NCBI GenBank assembly: GCA_013141075.1 | Contig: JABFRQ010000003.1 | Span: 62,001 to 126,000 of the forward strand | From: Methylotenera sp. | GTDB taxonomy: Bacteria > Pseudomonadota > Gammaproteobacteria > Burkholderiales > Methylophilaceae | Length of the DNA stretch: 64,000 nt | Reading direction: 5' to 3' | In this document: piece by piece, positions 1-9,137 of the stretch | How the letters are laid out: each line of letters begins with the position of its first letter | Numbering within the stretch: position 1 is the stretch's first letter | Notes under the pieces: generated by a model | The model's input: the letters and a program-made list of their open reading frames with translations, nothing else | Database searches by the model: none | What the model was told of the DNA's origin: nothing | Program-made: the position numbers and the translations under genes

Positions 1-210
1 TGCTACCGTCAATCTCAACAATCAGCGCACATTCATGACAATAAAAATCAACAATGTAATTGCCAATCACACGTTGCCTATCAAAATCCAATCCGTTAAG
101 TTGCTTGTTTTTAACTGCATTCCAAAACAGCACCTCACTTAAATTGCCTGCTTTACGAAGCTCACGCGCTCTTTCTTTTAGGGCGGGGTTATAGGGTAGG
201 TCGTTTAACT
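1..210 (-). CDS. DUF559 / Vsr-like endonuclease domain fused in frame downstream of the repeat (partial at the window edge)
   Basis: Manual translation: KLNDLPYNPALKERARELRKAGNLSEVLFWNAVKNKQLNGLDFDRQRVIGNYIVDFYCHECALIVEIDGS, characteristic of DUF559 (LPYNPxLKExARxLR...SEVLFW...VDFYC...EIDG). Confidence 0.8.
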
Positions 211-212
211 TC

Positions 213-260
213 GCAACTACCCCGTCACTTCGTGCCACCCCTTCATTTTGAAGGGGAATT
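213..260 (-). repeat. Second half-copy of the same repeat, directly preceding a DUF559-like coding segment
   Basis: 213-259 is identical to 1017-1063 (gcaactaccccgtcacttcgtgccaccccttcattttgaaggggaat); in frame it encodes IPLQNEGVARSDGVVA. Confidence 0.85.
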
Positions 261-1020
261 TTTTCAGGAGTAAAACTTAGCCCCAAGCCCTGTGCAATGG
301 CGCCCACAATTTGCATATTAAGGTTGGGCGTGCGGGTGGTTTCGGCGAGTAAGTCGGTGGAGTTAGGGTAAAGATAAAGTGGCGCAACATATGCCTTAGA
401 AAACATAGTTCCTAAAACGTGAGACTCTACCAAGTTACTGCTAATAAAAATATTTGTATAATCACCTAATGTAAAGCCACGCTCAAAAATTAGAGTTGAA
501 TTTTCATTGCTGAAAAAATGTTGCATGACTTCATTTCTAGGCCTACCCATAATGCCATTGCTTTTTCCAGTATAAATTGAATACTTAAAGTCAAATGGCC
601 TGTAGCTGATTTTTGCTATTATGGGCTTATTATTAGCGACATCTACAATAGCCTTTTGCAGCTTATCTTTTTTATCTATTTCTATTTTATGTTTAGATAA
701 AATATCGCTTAAAGGCATTGTTAATAAATCATTGAGCAAGTTACGCGCTTCATTTTCAGTTTGCTGAATCGCGCATTCGTCAAACTCAGTTGTTAATCCT
801 GCGTTGTACAAAGGAAATAGCTCGCTTAGCACAAACCCATTTTCATAAGTCTTTTCCAAATCAAAATCTTTGACCGTAAAGAAATAATCAGGCGCTTTCA
901 CTTCCAACCGTTGCCATGGCAAACTCGCAATCGCACCCGCATTTAAAGCCTCATATTTGGCTTCGCGCTTGCCATATAAGCTGTGGTGAAATACTTTGGC
1001 TAATTGTTTGCCACCTGCAA

Positions 1021-1116
1021 CTACCCCGTCACTTCGTGCCACCCCTTCATTTTGAAGGGGAATCACTGCTTTAAATTCCCCTTCTTTAGAAGGGGTGGCG
1101 CGTAGCGACGGGGTAG
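1021..1116 (-). repeat. 96-bp palindromic repeat element inserted in frame inside the methyltransferase gene
   Basis: Arms ctaccccgtcacttcgtgccaccccttcattttgaaggggaat and attccccttctttagaaggggtggcgcgtagcgacggggtag are imperfect inverted repeats. The length is 32 codons and it reads through as ATPSLRATPSKEGEFKAVIPLQNEGVARSDGVV. Confidence 0.85.
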
Positions 1117-3054
1117 CAGTTTTAACAAACAAGTTAATGCTCACGCCTTGCATAATATCAAACACGTTTTCATCTTTGCTGCCATCGGGCGCGGTTTCTT
1201 TCTTTTTAGCGTTGCCGTGCAGGTCTAAAATGTAAATTTCATCAAAACTTTCTAACAAGTTTTTACGCATTTGGCGGTGAATTAAGCCATCAATAAAGCT
1301 GTTGTTGCTAATGTAAGCCAGCACGCCTTCGCCATTTTTATCAATAAAGTGTTGCCCAAAGCGGATGAATTTTATGTAATCGTCTGAGAGCGGTTGTATG
1401 TTGCGCTCGTTCAAATCTTTTTTGTAATCCACCAGCAGATTTTGAATCCAATCACTTTTGTTGCTGCTGCTCACGCTATAAGGCGGGTTGCCCATCACCA
1501 CCATCACAGGCGCATCGCGCTTAATGCGGTTGGCTTCGTTGGCCTCTGCGCTTAAATAGTTAAACAGCGGCAAATCGGGCGCGTCGTCGTTTTCTAAACT
1601 ATTAGTGAGGTAAATGCGCAGGCGGTCTGCCGCGCTGTCGTTTACGTAGCCTGTTTCTGTTAGCAGCATATCCAGCTTTAAGTGTGCCATGGCGTAGCTA
1701 GTCATCAGCAGCTCAAAGCCGTTAAGCCGTGGAATCAAATGCTCTTTTACATATTGCGGCCACATGCCTTGCATATTGCTAAACTGTTTGCCGTAAATGT
1801 GGCGCACCACTTGCGCTAAAAATGTGCCTGTGCCCGTGGCTGGGTCTAGTATTTGTACTTTGTGAATCTCTTTAGCTAATGTTTCTGTTTTGCCTTTTTG
1901 CCTGCGCCTTGCACTTCTACTTTAACAGTAGTTTTGCTGGTGTCGCCCAAGCCTTGCGGTAAATTAAACTTGATTTTTAAAATGTCATCTACCGCGCGCA
2001 CTATAAAATTTACCACGGGTTCTGGCGTGTACCAAACGCCACGGGCTTTGCGTAGTTTTGGGTCGTATTCGGCTAAAAATGTTTCGTAAAAATGCACCAC
2101 TGGGTCTTGCTGGCGCGTGGCGCGGCCAAAGTTTTGCATAATGCTGGCAACATCGGTGGCCAAAAATATTTGCACTAGTTCTTCAACTATCCAAAGTAGG
2201 CGTTTGCCATCGGTATCGTCTAAGTTGTAGCCCGCCACGGTGCGAAATAGCTGCCGCAAAAATGGGTTGCTTTGCGGTATAAGCCTTGCCGCTTCTTCAC
2301 GGCTAAAATTTTGTAAAGTTGGGTCGTGGTAACGCGCGGCAAACATGCCGTAAGCAATGGTTTGTGCGTAAATGTCGGCAAATGCGGCATTGCTAATGTC
2401 GTGTATGAGCACGGTTTTAAAGGCTTCATACTGGTTTTTAAGTTCGCTTTGTGTGTTGTTTGCATCGTCTTCATCAAGCGCTTTGTGAATCACATCGGCC
2501 ATCAATTTAGCTTTGGCGGCCATCATTTGCGCGAGTTTTACGGGCGATTTTATGCTTTGCGTAATTTGAATGGCAAAATTTTGAATAAGGTTGGTAAATG
2601 CATCAAAATTTTGCGGATTGGCAAACACTTTGCCATTGCTTATTTCACCAATATTACAGCTAGCAACAAGCTGACCTTGCTTGTAAAAGTGAAACTGCAA
2701 ATAGTCGGTAATAATCAGGTTGCCCAAGGCGGCTTTGTAGCGATTAAACTGCGCTTGGTGGATTTTTGCGCCTAGCTCAACGCCTACGTCTTTGGCCTCA
2801 ATATAACCTACGGGAATCTCTTTACGGCTTAAAATATAATCTGGCGCGCCGCAATCAATGCGCTTGGGTTCGTTGGTTACATCAACATCAGGCAGCAAGG
2901 TTTGCAGTAGTTGCTGCAAATCACCACGGTAGCTGTGCTCGGTGGCATTGCCCGCTTGGTAACGTTGATTAACAATATTGATGTAGTCGTTGGGTGTCAT
3001 TTTAATAATTTATTGATTTTTTAGACCCTGAAATTACGCCTATAATATCACCTT

Positions 3055-4086
3055 ATGGATAAACGCATACCCGTCACACTTCTTACTGGCTTCTTAGGCA
3101 GTGGCAAAACCACGCTACTCAATCACTTGCTTAATCGCCCTGAGATGCGCGACACTGCCATTATCATTAACGAGCTTGGCGATGCGGGTTTAGACCAAAT
3201 TTTTGCCAATAGCAATTTAGCGCAAAATATTGAAAACGAGCACATTGCCGACAACACGGTGTTGCTTAGCTCGGGCTGTTTATGTTGCACGCTTAAAAAT
3301 GAGCTGGCAGACACTATGCGCGATTTGTTTTTTAAGCGCGCTTTGCAGGCGATTCCACAATTTAACCGTTTAATCATAGAAACCACAGGCATGGCTGACC
3401 CTGGGCCGATTTTGGCTAATTTGATGAATGAGCCTGTGATTGAATCAGTCTATAGGCTAGATGCGGTAGTGGTGACAATAGATAGCGTTTACGGCTTGCA
3501 GCAACTCGCAGAAAATGCTGAAGCGCTAAAACAAGCCGCCGTGGCTGATGTTTTGGTGCTGACCAAAACTGACTTAGCCAGCGCAGAGCAAATTGATGCG
3601 CTGAAAGAAAAACTGATTAGCATTAACGCTGGCGCTACCCAGCACAAAATCGCCCACGGTGAACTAGACCCTGCTTTTGTGATTGATGTTGGGCTATTTG
3701 ATGCCACTAGCAAACAGGCAGAACCACAACGCTGGCTACGTGCGCCATTAAAAGCGGCGCAACCAAAAGGCACGCTGCCCAGCAAAGCGCACGATGACGA
3801 CATTACAAGCTTTACTGTTGTGATGCCAAGCCCGCTTAACTGGGCGCAATTGAAACCGCACTTGCTTGGGTTTTGCCAAAAATATGGCAAAAATTTATTG
3901 CGACTAAAAGGCATTATTCATGCGGCTGACCAAAGCGCGCCCTTGGCTATTCACGCGGTGCATTTTACGCCCTACCCACCTACGCTGCTAGAAGGCTGGA
4001 CTGAAGAAAACCCAACCAACCGCATTGTGATTATTGGTAAAGGGTTAGATGAGCTGGAGATTAGAAAAGCGCTGATGCAGTTTTAA
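3055..4086 (+). CDS. CobW/YjiA-family (COG0523) GTP-binding metallochaperone
   Basis: N-terminal PVTLLTGFLGSGKTTLLNHLL P-loop and SSGCLCCTL metal-binding motif (CxCC). Confidence 0.92.
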   Translation: MDKRIPVTLLTGFLGSGKTTLLNHLLNRPEMRDTAIIINELGDAGLDQIFANSNLAQNIENEHIADNTVLLSSGCLCCTLKNELADTMRDLFFKRALQAIPQFNRLIIETTGMADPGPILANLMNEPVIESVYRLDAVVVTIDSVYGLQQLAENAEALKQAAVADVLVLTKTDLASAEQIDALKEKLISINAGATQHKIAHGELDPAFVIDVGLFDATSKQAEPQRWLRAPLKAAQPKGTLPSKAHDDDITSFTVVMPSPLNWAQLKPHLLGFCQKYGKNLLRLKGIIHAADQSAPLAIHAVHFTPYPPTLLEGWTEENPTNRIVIIGKGLDELEIRKALMQF

Positions 4087-4123
4087 TGCCACCACATTGA
4101 ATTCAGCGCCTTTACTTAAGCGG

Positions 4124-4525
4124 CTAAATCAACAATGGCGCAACAAAAGCAAAAAAGCCGCCTATGCTAAAAATTGCAACCGATAGCCAATAAACTAACA
4201 AAGCATTTTTGCGCGTTTTGCTGCACACCGCCGCTAGCTGGGCATCTGCGGGGCAAGGCGCATTACGCGCTTGCCACTGCAAATAGCCCGCGATTACTAG
4301 CATTGCGCCAGCCAAACCAAATACTAATGGCTTGTGTTCGCTAATCCATATCAATTGTGGAAAATTGCTCACCAAGCTAGTGAGTGTTGCGGCAGAGCCA
4401 ATTGCCACTAACGTGGCTGGCAAGGCGCAGCAAATAAGTGTTGAGCCGCTGGTAAATAGCGATAACACATTGGCGCGTTTAGCGGTTTTAATGGCTGAAA
4501 AATCAGCATCTACTTGAGTAGTCAT
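4124..4525 (-). CDS. Small membrane protein, mercuric-transport (MerT/MerC)-like
   Basis: Hydrophobic segments, CCALPATLVAIG motif, adjacent to an HMA-domain protein. Confidence 0.55.
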   Translation of the reverse strand: MTTQVDADFSAIKTAKRANVLSLFTSGSTLICCALPATLVAIGSAATLTSLVSNFPQLIWISEHKPLVFGLAGAMLVIAGYLQWQARNAPCPADAQLAAVCSKTRKNALLVYWLSVAIFSIGGFFAFVAPLLI

Positions 4526-4869
4526 TATTTAGCCTCTTGTTTTGTTTCAAACTGCGCTTTAATTTGTGCTACTGATAACTCGCTCATTTCGATAGAGGTC
4601 AGGTCATAGCCCGCATCTTTAATCAAACTTTTCACAGTTTCGTTCGGTAAACTTTGTCCTTCTTTAAGCTCCACTGCAACGATGCGCTGTTTTAAGTTGA
4701 CATACACGTCTTGCGTTTGTGGTTGCGCACGCATTTTTTTTGCAATACCTTGTGCACAAAAGGCACACACCATGCCGTTCACATTGGCTTTGATTGTTTG
4801 CGTGGCGGCAAGCGCCACATTGCTTAATAAAGTGAGTGAAACAAGAAGGGTTAATAGTAATTTATTCAT
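4525..4869 (-). CDS. Heavy-metal-associated (HMA) domain protein, MerP-like, with signal peptide
   Basis: Signal peptide followed by IKANVNGMVCAFCAQGIAKKM (HMA CxxC fold). Confidence 0.75.
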   Translation of the reverse strand: MNKLLLTLLVSLTLLSNVALAATQTIKANVNGMVCAFCAQGIAKKMRAQPQTQDVYVNLKQRIVAVELKEGQSLPNETVKSLIKDAGYDLTSIEMSELSVAQIKAQFETKQEAK

Positions 4870-4879
4870 GGTAATACTC

Positions 4880-5602
4880 CTAAAATATATACATAAAGTT
4901 AAAACGCGGTTGGCTAAAGTTATTCACGCCCGCTTCAACAAAAAAGTTTTTGTTAATTAAACGCAACATGGGCGTAATTTCAGTTTTGTCTGACAAGCCA
5001 TTCATATGGCGCGCTTCTACAATCAGCCAAGGCTGGGTTTGGTCGTAATCAGCTTCGTAAAAAGAAAACCCTGCACGCACACTGCTGTAATCATGGTTAA
5101 TATCTGAAGCTCGATAAAATCGATGCGTTGTGGCAAAGTAAATGCGTGTAGTTTCATAATCAAACTGCACACCAGGGGTGATCATTGTTTTATTAAAATC
5201 ACGGCTACTCCCAAGCTGTGTATCTTCAGCTTGCAATGCACCTATGCCGCCCATAAACCACAAATTTGCTTGCGAATTAGGCAGATTCCAGCGCTTTAAC
5301 AATCGTGTATAAGTGATTTCTTCTAAAGTGCGTGTTTTAGTTTTATCGTCAGAACGCATATAAGTCGCACTAACGCCTAAAGCATCACGCGGGGTAATGG
5401 CGTAGTTAATAAACAGCTCACGCCAGTTATTATTAAAATCACCCATCGCCATATAAGAGTCTTTGAAACCCATAGGGCCAGCGAGGGCGAATTGACTGCC
5501 AAGTAAACATGCCCAAAAAAATAGGAATGCTTTTAGTTGCTTGATAAACATAGAAAATCCCTTCATAAAAGTAGTGCCACACCCAAAATTTGGGCGTGAC
5601 AA
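4880..5602 (-). CDS. Putative outer-membrane/periplasmic protein of the metal locus
   Basis: Signal-like N-terminus, alternating aromatic beta-strand-like composition ending in F (FNFMYIF). Confidence 0.45.
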   Translation of the reverse strand: MSRPNFGCGTTFMKGFSMFIKQLKAFLFFWACLLGSQFALAGPMGFKDSYMAMGDFNNNWRELFINYAITPRDALGVSATYMRSDDKTKTRTLEEITYTRLLKRWNLPNSQANLWFMGGIGALQAEDTQLGSSRDFNKTMITPGVQFDYETTRIYFATTHRFYRASDINHDYSSVRAGFSFYEADYDQTQPWLIVEARHMNGLSDKTEITPMLRLINKNFFVEAGVNNFSQPRFNFMYIF

Positions 5603-5608
5603 GGCTGT

Positions 5609-5989
5609 TTAGGAAAGGTGTATGGGTGGGCGCTGAGAGTTTTCTAAGGTGATAGACGTGTAAGTTTGGTTCAACAAACTCGCCGTTTGAGCGCTTACTT
5701 GCAAACTTAAAGGCATAATATTGCTCGGTAGTGCCGTAATTGCACATAAGCTCGCACACAGGGCTGTACAACTAGTTTGGCAGCTACTCGGCTTATCAGG
5801 AATATTTTCCTTGGCATCTAACATGTTTTTAGTGTGCTGATGACACGGCATTATTTGAGTTTTTTCTTGCTGACTGACTTCCACTTGCATCATGCCGTTG
5901 CAAATACTCATATTTACCGCAGCAAAGCTTTGCAATGGCATTAACACCAAAAGCCAACAGGCACATAATCTTGAAAAACGTTTAAACAT
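5609..5989 (-). CDS. Small Cys/His-containing exported protein
   Basis: Hydrophobic signal, MPCHQH and CQTSCTALCASLC; same strand and contiguous with the HMA gene group. Confidence 0.5.
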   Translation of the reverse strand: MFKRFSRLCACWLLVLMPLQSFAAVNMSICNGMMQVEVSQQEKTQIMPCHQHTKNMLDAKENIPDKPSSCQTSCTALCASLCAITALPSNIMPLSLQVSAQTASLLNQTYTSITLENSQRPPIHLS

Positions 5990-6041
5990 GAGCGTTAAGA
6001 TATCTTAACAAGTACATAAGTTCAAGCATTTAACGACTAAT

Positions 6042-6986
6042 TTAGTATGCATTTTTATAATTCGCCCCAAAAAACTCCATCATCATAAAGTCTTCTAAAC
6101 CCGCGTTATCTTCAAGGCGTGCAGATTGAACAACGGTACGGCCTAGGCGTTGCGATTCCCAATTAAAATCACCTTGATAATGTTTGCGAATTAGCACGAT
6201 CATTTTTTTAATCATTACTAAACGCACATCTTGGCCAGTGGCGGCTTCTACTTCAAATGATTCGCGCCTTGCATTGCTGTAGTCATTGGTCCAACCTTTA
6301 AAAGAAAATGCTGCGTGCCTGCCACTTAAACTGGTAATTTCAAAAATACCGTTAGTGCCATTTTTAAAGTTATTTTTAATGCGCTCATCTCTAACTTGCT
6401 CTGCACTTGGGCCAATTTCTCGCGCCGCTGCTTCGGCATTTTGGCGGGCGGCATCAGCTTCAAACGCATTGCGCTTGGCTTGCTGTTGCTTAACGTATGA
6501 AGCCATATCAGTTGGCGCGCTTTCAGTGGTGGGCGTTTCTTTAGGCGGCTGAGGTGCTGGTTCAGGTTTGGGTATAGGCGCATCTGGCACAGAAAATACT
6601 GGTGGCTCAGCCTTTGGTTTTACGGCAATCACTTTAGGCGCTTTGGGCTGAGTCTTTAGTTTTGGCTCAGGCTTGGTTTGTGGCGGCTCATTGGGCATTG
6701 CTGCAGGTGGCGTAACAACTGGTTTAGGCGCTAAACTCACCTCTATTGTTTGTCGTGGCGCTGATGCATTGTCAAACAAAATAGGCGTTATGAATGCCAA
6801 AATAAGCGCATGCAGCAATATTGAAATAATAAATGCAATCAGCGTGTTGCGACTAATATTGATGCGAATTTGCTTGTCGGCACGTGGTGCTTTTAAAAGC
6901 ACTTCGGTTAGTTGCATAGGCACTTGTTCAAGCGGCTCTGTGTTAGGTGAAACAGTGGGTGGAAATTGGTCGGGATTATGCAGCAT
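6042..6986 (-). CDS. TonB-like/proline-rich single-pass membrane protein, unknown function
   Basis: One TM near residue 50, then a long Pro/Lys-rich linker (KPEPAPQPPKETP) and a C-terminal domain. Confidence 0.5.
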   Translation of the reverse strand: MLHNPDQFPPTVSPNTEPLEQVPMQLTEVLLKAPRADKQIRINISRNTLIAFIISILLHALILAFITPILFDNASAPRQTIEVSLAPKPVVTPPAAMPNEPPQTKPEPKLKTQPKAPKVIAVKPKAEPPVFSVPDAPIPKPEPAPQPPKETPTTESAPTDMASYVKQQQAKRNAFEADAARQNAEAAAREIGPSAEQVRDERIKNNFKNGTNGIFEITSLSGRHAAFSFKGWTNDYSNARRESFEVEAATGQDVRLVMIKKMIVLIRKHYQGDFNWESQRLGRTVVQSARLEDNAGLEDFMMMEFFGANYKNAY

Positions 6987-7099
6987 TGGTATAAAGAGTT
7001 TTATTGTTGGCCGAAGTTCAAGCGAGTAACTAGCTTAGTCAAAAGTTGTTCCTGCCTAATTAAGCATTTGCGCCCAATAATCATGCTTAACAAGTTTAC

Positions 7100-9037
7100 T
7101 TAACTATTTTTTGGCTGTGCGTTTTGAATGGCAAACTTTTCAAACGCTTCAACGGAAAGCGGCATGCTTAAAAAATAACCTTGCGCAGCCTCGCAACCAC
7201 GGGCTTTTAAGAACTCAAGTTGCGTTTCATTTTCCAAGCCTTCTGCACACACAGTTTTATTTAGATGATGTGCTAAATCGATAATAACAGAAACAATTTC
7301 ATTGTTTGCTGAAGGCTTATCAATTTCGGCTAAAAATGATCGGTCAATTTTTAGCACATCAAAAGGTAATTTTGCTAAATAACTCAAGCTGGAATAACCA
7401 GTACCAAAATCATCAATCGCAATGCGCATGCCTTGTTTACGTAAGTGTTGCAGCGAAGTATTCACATGGCCTGGCACATCTAGCAGCAAGCTTTCAGTAA
7501 TTTCAAGCACAATGTCCGAAGGATGTACTCCAGTTTCTTGCAGCAATGCTAAGAAATTTGCAGTAAAAGCTTGGCGCATAAGCTCTGCGCTAGAAACATT
7601 AAGCGCAATTCTGCTTGGCGCGATACCTTGTGCTTGCCAGGTTTTATATTGCATACACGCCATTTTTCTAACGTATTCACCTAATTGCTCAATTAAGTCG
7701 GATTCTTCCGCAATTGGAATAAATTCTATTGGCGGAATTACGCCTTTGCTAGGATGCTGCCACCGAACCAAAACTTCTGCGCCAATAATTTTGCCATTTC
7801 GCAAATTAATTTGTGGTTGATACACTAAAAATAATTCATTGCTGTTTAAGGCTTTGCGCAAGTCACGTTCTAGCGCTAAGCGAGAAATTGCCTGCGTGTT
7901 CATGTTCGCCTCATGGAACATAAACCTTTCAACCCCGCCCGCTTTAACGCGTGCCATTGCGGTATCTGCATTTTGAATCAATAAATCTACCGTGAGGCCA
8001 TCTTCAGGATAAACGCTAATGCCAATGTTGGAATTTAAAAAGTATTGGTGTTCATCATAGCTAAATTGATGTGATAGAAATTCAATCAACTTCTCCGCCA
8101 CCTTGCTAACACCCGACGTGCCCGTAACGTTTGGCAAAATAACCACAAATTCATCATTACCAAAACGAGAGACTAAATCTGGCTCGCGCAGGTTAATCTG
8201 CAGCCGTTGACCCACTTGTTTTAGAATAGCATCACCACCTGCGTAGCCTGTAGCGTCATTGACCTTTTTAAAACCATCTAAGCTAATATATAAAACTGCA
8301 ATTTTAAATTTGTAGCGTTGCGCGCGTGAAATTTCAAAAGATAAGCGCTCGCGGCAGGCACGGCGGTTAGGCAATAATGTAACTTCGTCAAAATTTTCTT
8401 GATAATAAAGGCTTTTTTCACGTAATACCAAAGTCAGCGCTACACTTAAGCGGTCTGCAATGTAACGGCTTATTCGGCGCGTATCACCTACTAACTGCAC
8501 ATTTTCTTCAAAGCCTAAATACAGCACCGCAGATAATTGCGCATCACGAAAAAGCGGCAACATCAATATGCGTTTAGCGCCCAAACCCAAAAGCGGCGCA
8601 ATAGAAGCATACGTTTCATTAGGCTCAACTAAGTATCCATTGGCATGCTCATTAAGAATTTTTTTAAGGGATTTGTCTAGCCCTGTAGCAAGGTGGTGGC
8701 GCTTACCGTCTTGCGTGGCAGCCAAGGTGCTTGAAGGGTCTGCTGGATCTTTATCTAGCTGCGCAACTGCAATGACATTACACGGAATAAAAGACGGCAC
8801 ATGTGAAAACAGCAAACCCACCACATGCTCAAAACTCGCGTTGGATAGTATTGCACAATCAATTTCGTCCATCACTGCTAGAATTTTTGCATAGTGTTCT
8901 AGCTCAAGCCTATTAGAATCTTGCAAATGGCTTGATAACTTAGAGTACGCGCCATCTTTAGATAACTTGGTTATATAAAAATATACCGCCGATACAGTCG
9001 CAAGAATAAGCAATAAAATGAGAATGAACACTGTCAT
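7100..9037 (-). CDS. GAF-like/GGDEF/EAL c-di-GMP signalling protein
   Basis: Degenerate GGDEF region (SRFGNDEFVVILPN) and an intact-looking EAL domain (GAEVLVRWQHP, ITESLLLD, IDDFGTGYSSLSYL). Confidence 0.9.
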   Translation of the reverse strand: MTVFILILLLILATVSAVYFYITKLSKDGAYSKLSSHLQDSNRLELEHYAKILAVMDEIDCAILSNASFEHVVGLLFSHVPSFIPCNVIAVAQLDKDPADPSSTLAATQDGKRHHLATGLDKSLKKILNEHANGYLVEPNETYASIAPLLGLGAKRILMLPLFRDAQLSAVLYLGFEENVQLVGDTRRISRYIADRLSVALTLVLREKSLYYQENFDEVTLLPNRRACRERLSFEISRAQRYKFKIAVLYISLDGFKKVNDATGYAGGDAILKQVGQRLQINLREPDLVSRFGNDEFVVILPNVTGTSGVSKVAEKLIEFLSHQFSYDEHQYFLNSNIGISVYPEDGLTVDLLIQNADTAMARVKAGGVERFMFHEANMNTQAISRLALERDLRKALNSNELFLVYQPQINLRNGKIIGAEVLVRWQHPSKGVIPPIEFIPIAEESDLIEQLGEYVRKMACMQYKTWQAQGIAPSRIALNVSSAELMRQAFTANFLALLQETGVHPSDIVLEITESLLLDVPGHVNTSLQHLRKQGMRIAIDDFGTGYSSLSYLAKLPFDVLKIDRSFLAEIDKPSANNEIVSVIIDLAHHLNKTVCAEGLENETQLEFLKARGCEAAQGYFLSMPLSVEAFEKFAIQNAQPKNS

Positions 9038-9137
9038 CTAGCAATAGTCTTAAATTTAAAATTATGGATATTATTCATTAGCATAAGAAAAAGGTCTATC
9101 TTTACTTTAGCTTTAAATTTTTAGCTTCAATTTTTAG

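Larger units (their letters stand above)
1..3000 (-). pseudogene. Single-chain nuclease/N6-adenine DNA methyltransferase (type IIG / type ISP-like restriction-modification enzyme), frameshifted and running off the left edge
   Basis: ORF 1876..3000 has a PD..ExK-like motif (APDYILSRKEIPVGYIEAKD). It stops at 1876-1878, but the -1 frame continues open to position 1: manual translation gives ETLAKEIHKVQILDPATGTGTFLAQVV (SAM motif I) and VMVVMGNPPYSVSSSN (NPPY motif). One base appears to be missing from a 4-nt T/A run at 1888-1891. Confidence 0.8.

Noticed and set aside
1885-1900. Programmed -1 ribosomal frameshifting in the methyltransferase
   Set aside because: The canonical A AAA AAG heptamer is not present (preceding base is c), no obvious downstream stem was identified, and other homopolymer breaks in the window favour sequence error or mutation.
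2326-2775. ORF 2326..2775 (+) and other plus-strand ORFs within 1876-3000
   Set aside because: Antisense to a clear methyltransferase reading frame; no family features.
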